NCBI GenBank assembly: GCA_037903475.1
Contig: JBAJFG010000057.1
Span: forward strand, 62,001-126,000
Source: Ancylostoma caninum
Lineage: Eukaryota > Nematoda > Chromadorea > Rhabditida > Ancylostomatidae
DNA: 64,000 nt
Direction: 5' to 3'
Shown: positions 61,002 through 64,000 of the stretch, piece by piece
How the letters are laid out: each line of letters opens with the position of its first letter
Numbering within the stretch: the first letter of the stretch is position 1
The notes under the pieces: model-generated
The model's database searches: none
Told to the model about the DNA's origin: nothing
What the model saw: only the letters and a program-made list of their open reading frames with translations
Made by a program: the position numbers and the translations under genes

Positions 61002-63353
61002 TCAACATAAACGACTTTCGAAAGCAAATGCAATCACAATTCCAAAAATTATGTTATCCCCTTCAGCTAAGCAAACACAATCCTGCATGGTTTCACTCCT
61101 TCGTTTCCAGTAGTATCGTGACGAGTAAACTGTGCCGCTACAAGACATGCGTGAGCTGAAAGCAGAACTCCACCCAAAAGCACTGCAGTGCATGCACAAA
61201 CCAAGTTACTTGCTAGCAGGCAGCAGCGTACCTGAACTCCCAATCACGGCGATAAGGAAGTAGCAATGACTGATGTGCACCATGCATGCTTTGGAACAAT
61301 ATAGCGGATGACATTGGCACATACCAAGTAGAATTGAGAGTCAGGTGAACTGGTATCCTAATCGGAGCAGTATGAGTGCATGAAAACATTCTCAATTCTC
61401 ACTCCTTACCTTTTCGCAGAAGCACTCGTAATTTTTTGGTAGAGCGCCTGAAAATGAGGATTTGCTGGTCGCCCCGCCTCCTTCTTCATCATATTATAAA
61501 ACTCTTCATGCAGTATGAAGCTAAACGAATGAGATACATCATCCTGTCCCTTCCAAAATTGCACGCTGCTTTTGTGCAAATGACCTACTTTCTCACAATT
61601 GCGTCTTCGCAGTTTGTGATCGTCTAGGAGATGCGTAGTCGCAGCCGACGGTGAATAATTTCGAAACCAGAAGCTGACCAGTGATAGGGGGATCCTTTGC
61701 TGGATAGATCTTCAATCAGCGCGTGGTCCAAGAGACACTACATTAATGGGTATCAACGAGCTGAACACGACTTATAAGAAACGAGGTCCCTTACATGGGT
61801 TTTCAATGTGAAGAGCGTTCGGGATACCTCGCACCATAAGAACTTCATTGCGTATGCCAATCCTCTAATTAAAGGTATGTGGTCATCCTTAAGGTCGGTG
61901 GTCTTTTCTAGGGATCTGACTAGTATCCAGTAGGAGAGCAAACACACATTCCCGAGAGGATCCGTGCACAGTTGAAGCGCTGCCACTAGAGGAAATAAAA
62001 CAAACATCAGCTGAAACATTCATTCTTCCATGAATGCAGAAGAGATAAAAGTACTGGTCACATTCAACGCATCTTTTTGGGATGCCGTCGAAGATGAGAA
62101 GTCCTCGATTCCAAGCGCAAACTTGGAAGCGTATGTGTAATTGGTGGATTTGTGAAGCTCGGCACAGAGATCAGGCAAAGCGTCTCGTTGGACCTGTAGC
62201 TCTGGCACTCGGGTTCCCGACCTCCAGAACATTTCTGAATGAAGTGTTTTCATCCCACAACACAGAATGCGCACACCTACTTTCTTTGTTCATCACCTTT
62301 GAATAGGTCACAAGTAACGCCCTCAGATAAGAAGTGAAGCGCATCTGGATGGCATTTCTCCATCGTAAACAATTCCATCACTTGTGTGTATCCTATGAAT
62401 TCCACTTACAAGACAATTCTCCACCTGAGCTGCGTAGGTGATGTAGTTAACATAACACTGAGACCGTTTTGAGAAGCTTCTGCGTCTTCAACAATGGATG
62501 AACGTGTCCGCCGTGGGTGAGGGAAGCGAGTAAACCAGCAAACTCTACGACCCATCCTCCTTCCAGGAAACAAACACAAATGGCAACCCTGATGGGATCT
62601 CCAACGTGGAGAATTGTACAGCACTTTTAGCGCCTGCATTTTGTAAATTTGAGGTACATGATTCTGACGGAGATTGTCTTGCACTAAAGTCTATGACTCC
62701 GTGACAAACTTTTGAGATACATTTCCAAGTGCGGTTTCGCTCGAGGATATGAATGCCAAGTTCTTCGAGAAGAGAACGTGTTTAAACCTGAACGAGACTC
62801 ATGCAAGGGAATCAGGGCTACAGAAGCTTGTAACAACGTATGCGCAAAGTATACCTTGAGAACAATTCGATTAGAAGCTTCTCCGTTGGTGTCTTTCTCA
62901 GAAACATAAGGCCAGCTAATATGATGTTCTCGTACTCATTTTTCTCGTGGAATGGTAACCCTTCGGGACGTAGGTACAAAGGCCACGCTGGAGAACTGAA
63001 TGTTTTCATTTGATGGGCAGATTCTGAAGGTAATCAACATCCAACAACAGACCGACTTAGTTTTTTGAATTTTACGCCATCGAAGTTGAGGGTCAACACC
63101 ACATTTAAACAACCGTTGACAAAGTCTTCAACTGAGTCAATCTCTGCCCTATAGTCTTCAAAATCCGTAGTTTCGCAGTGCGATCTCAAATCCGACTGCT
63201 AAACAATCACTATATGCCACAATTCCATAACTATGGAGTGCACATTACATTTGATGAATGTATTCGGTTGTGCACAGTTACGACGCTTGAAATAGTCCGA
63301 TCGAGAATACTCTCGAGCTGAGGGCCAACGTTTAGAAGATGAATTGTCGTTCT
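61002..63353 (-). CDS. Gene A: helical protein of unknown function (model)
   Basis: I do not recognise this gene. Exons in transcript order: 63353-63249, 63198-63053, 62995-62855, 62787-62710, 62588-62452, 62380-62297, 62234-62055, 61985-61795, 61699-61410, 61357-61232, 61182-61002. All ten junctions are in phase; 552 aa to a TGA. The peptide is mostly helical without evident membrane segments: LNVGPQLESILDRTISSVVT, PTEKLLIELFSRFKHVLFSK, GGWVVEFAGLLASLTHGGHV, KLLKTVSVLLMELFTMEK, DPLGNVCLLSYWILVRSLEK, SFILHEEFYNMMKKEAGRP, and LFQSMHGAHQSLLLPYRRDW. This alternation of amphipathic helices suggests an ARM/HEAT-like solenoid, which is inference. Introns are mostly 40-80 bases. The 5' end is open; a GC-rich 93-codon frame at 63617-63895 may hold the first exon. 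Several alternative frames compete around 62400-62800, so exon edges there are less sure. Confidence 0.6.
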
Positions 63354-64000
63354 CTTCAAATTTTTTGTCGAATGTGCGTTACTTTCCTCTCATTTTTGAT
63401 TTGTATACTCTCTCTCAAAAGAGAGAGGATTCGAACCAAGGACGGAAATCAGCAAGAGAAACATATGAGACGAACGCATTAGGCTTAGGAAGAGGGTAAA
63501 ACGCTCAATGAACGAAGAAAATACTAGAATTGGTAAAAATCTATCAAGCAACTCTTATGATTTGGTAGTACAATTCGATTCCGGCGAATGACGCGCAGGA
63601 ATAGTCGTCGCAGGCGTTATTCTTGCTCACAGCGTGGATGATCTGACGCGTTCCCCCAAAATTTCACGAAGTTTTGTTGTTGTAGTTCTGTCGCTGCAGC
63701 GAGAACGGTAGTGTAACTTGTCTGTGCTGCTGCTGCGATGACAAAACCAGGAAAATTCGCTACATGGCAGGGAATCTCCTTCTCTTCAATATATAGTAAT
63801 ATGCGTCGACGCGTGCATTTTTCCGCGCAGCAAGCACGAATAACGCAATTCAAACAAAAGTGAGCCCGCGGAAAACACGCTTCAATCGAGTTCATAGTAG
63901 AACATTCAATTAAGAAAAAAAGAATAACCCATATCTAAATGAATATCTGTCTGCGCGTGGCGCGCACCATGCTCTAACGCTAACGTGGCACTATAATTTA
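63354..64000. other. Right edge, possible 5' region of gene A
   Basis: Minus-strand ATG at 63895 opens a 92-codon frame to 63617 in GC-rich sequence. A GT donor at CCATGTAGCG would leave it in phase 0, as the exon at 63353 requires, but the join is speculative. A short CTCTCTCTC-AAAAG-AGAGAG inverted repeat lies at about 63410-63427. Confidence 0.3.

Noticed and set aside
62406..62684. 92-codon minus-strand ORF
   Set aside because: It lies across exon 62588-62452 of gene A in a frame that does not join neighbouring exons in phase.
63410..63480. tRNA gene suggested by GATTCGAACC
   Set aside because: Only a T-arm-like motif is present; I could not find an acceptor stem, box A or anticodon arm at the right distance.
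1..64000. CRISPR array, rRNA, operon-like prokaryotic gene set
   Set aside because: No regularly spaced repeats or bacterial gene organisation; intron-rich genes show nuclear nematode DNA.

Overview
The window looks like nuclear DNA of a clade V nematode, most likely a strongylid (hookworm-like) parasite. Genes are cut into many small exons with TTTCAG-type acceptors. AG acceptors sit 0-9 bases upstream of the start codons of the four best genes, as expected for spliced-leader addition. A decayed RTE-type reverse transcriptase and many foldback and dispersed repeats fill the introns and gaps. The species is an inference from content and style, not a database result.

Four genes are recognised with confidence and have complete phase-consistent exon chains, except for one indel. 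They are an Orai store-operated calcium channel (30828-35489, +), a small GNAT of the diamine/thialysine acetyltransferase type (39313-40359, +), the delta subunit of the COPI coat (44472-49495, +), and a glycerate kinase with a MOFRL domain (49809-54009, -). The last two are tail to tail, 313 bp apart. The delta-COP gene carries one extra base in exon 2 that breaks the frame.

Four more gene models come only from splice sites, phase and coding-like peptide, with no family recognised: a long + strand gene X (about 5150-28619) with two alternative 5' ends, a + strand gene C (54748-55740), and two - strand models, B (57186-58927) and A (61002-63353). A and B could be parts of one transcription unit, but separate AATAAA signals downstream of each stop favour two.

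Layout: 1-5149 gene-poor; 5150-28619 gene X with repeat-rich introns; 28620-30827 intergenic; 30828-35489 Orai; 36383-37345 RTE fossil; 39313-40359 acetyltransferase; 41020-41949 large inverted repeat; 44472-49495 delta-COP; 49809-54009 glycerate kinase; 54010-54747 possible divergent promoter; 54748-55740 gene C; 57186-58927 gene B; 59260-60384 inverted pair of tRNA-headed SINE-like elements; 61002-63353 gene A; 63354-64000 unassigned.

The genes do not form an obvious operon or pathway. They are housekeeping genes (vesicle coat, serine/glycerate metabolism, polyamine or thialysine acetylation) and a calcium channel in an ordinary gene neighbourhood. The unusual material is the repeats: at least five foldback structures able to form long RNA hairpins, three of them inside introns.
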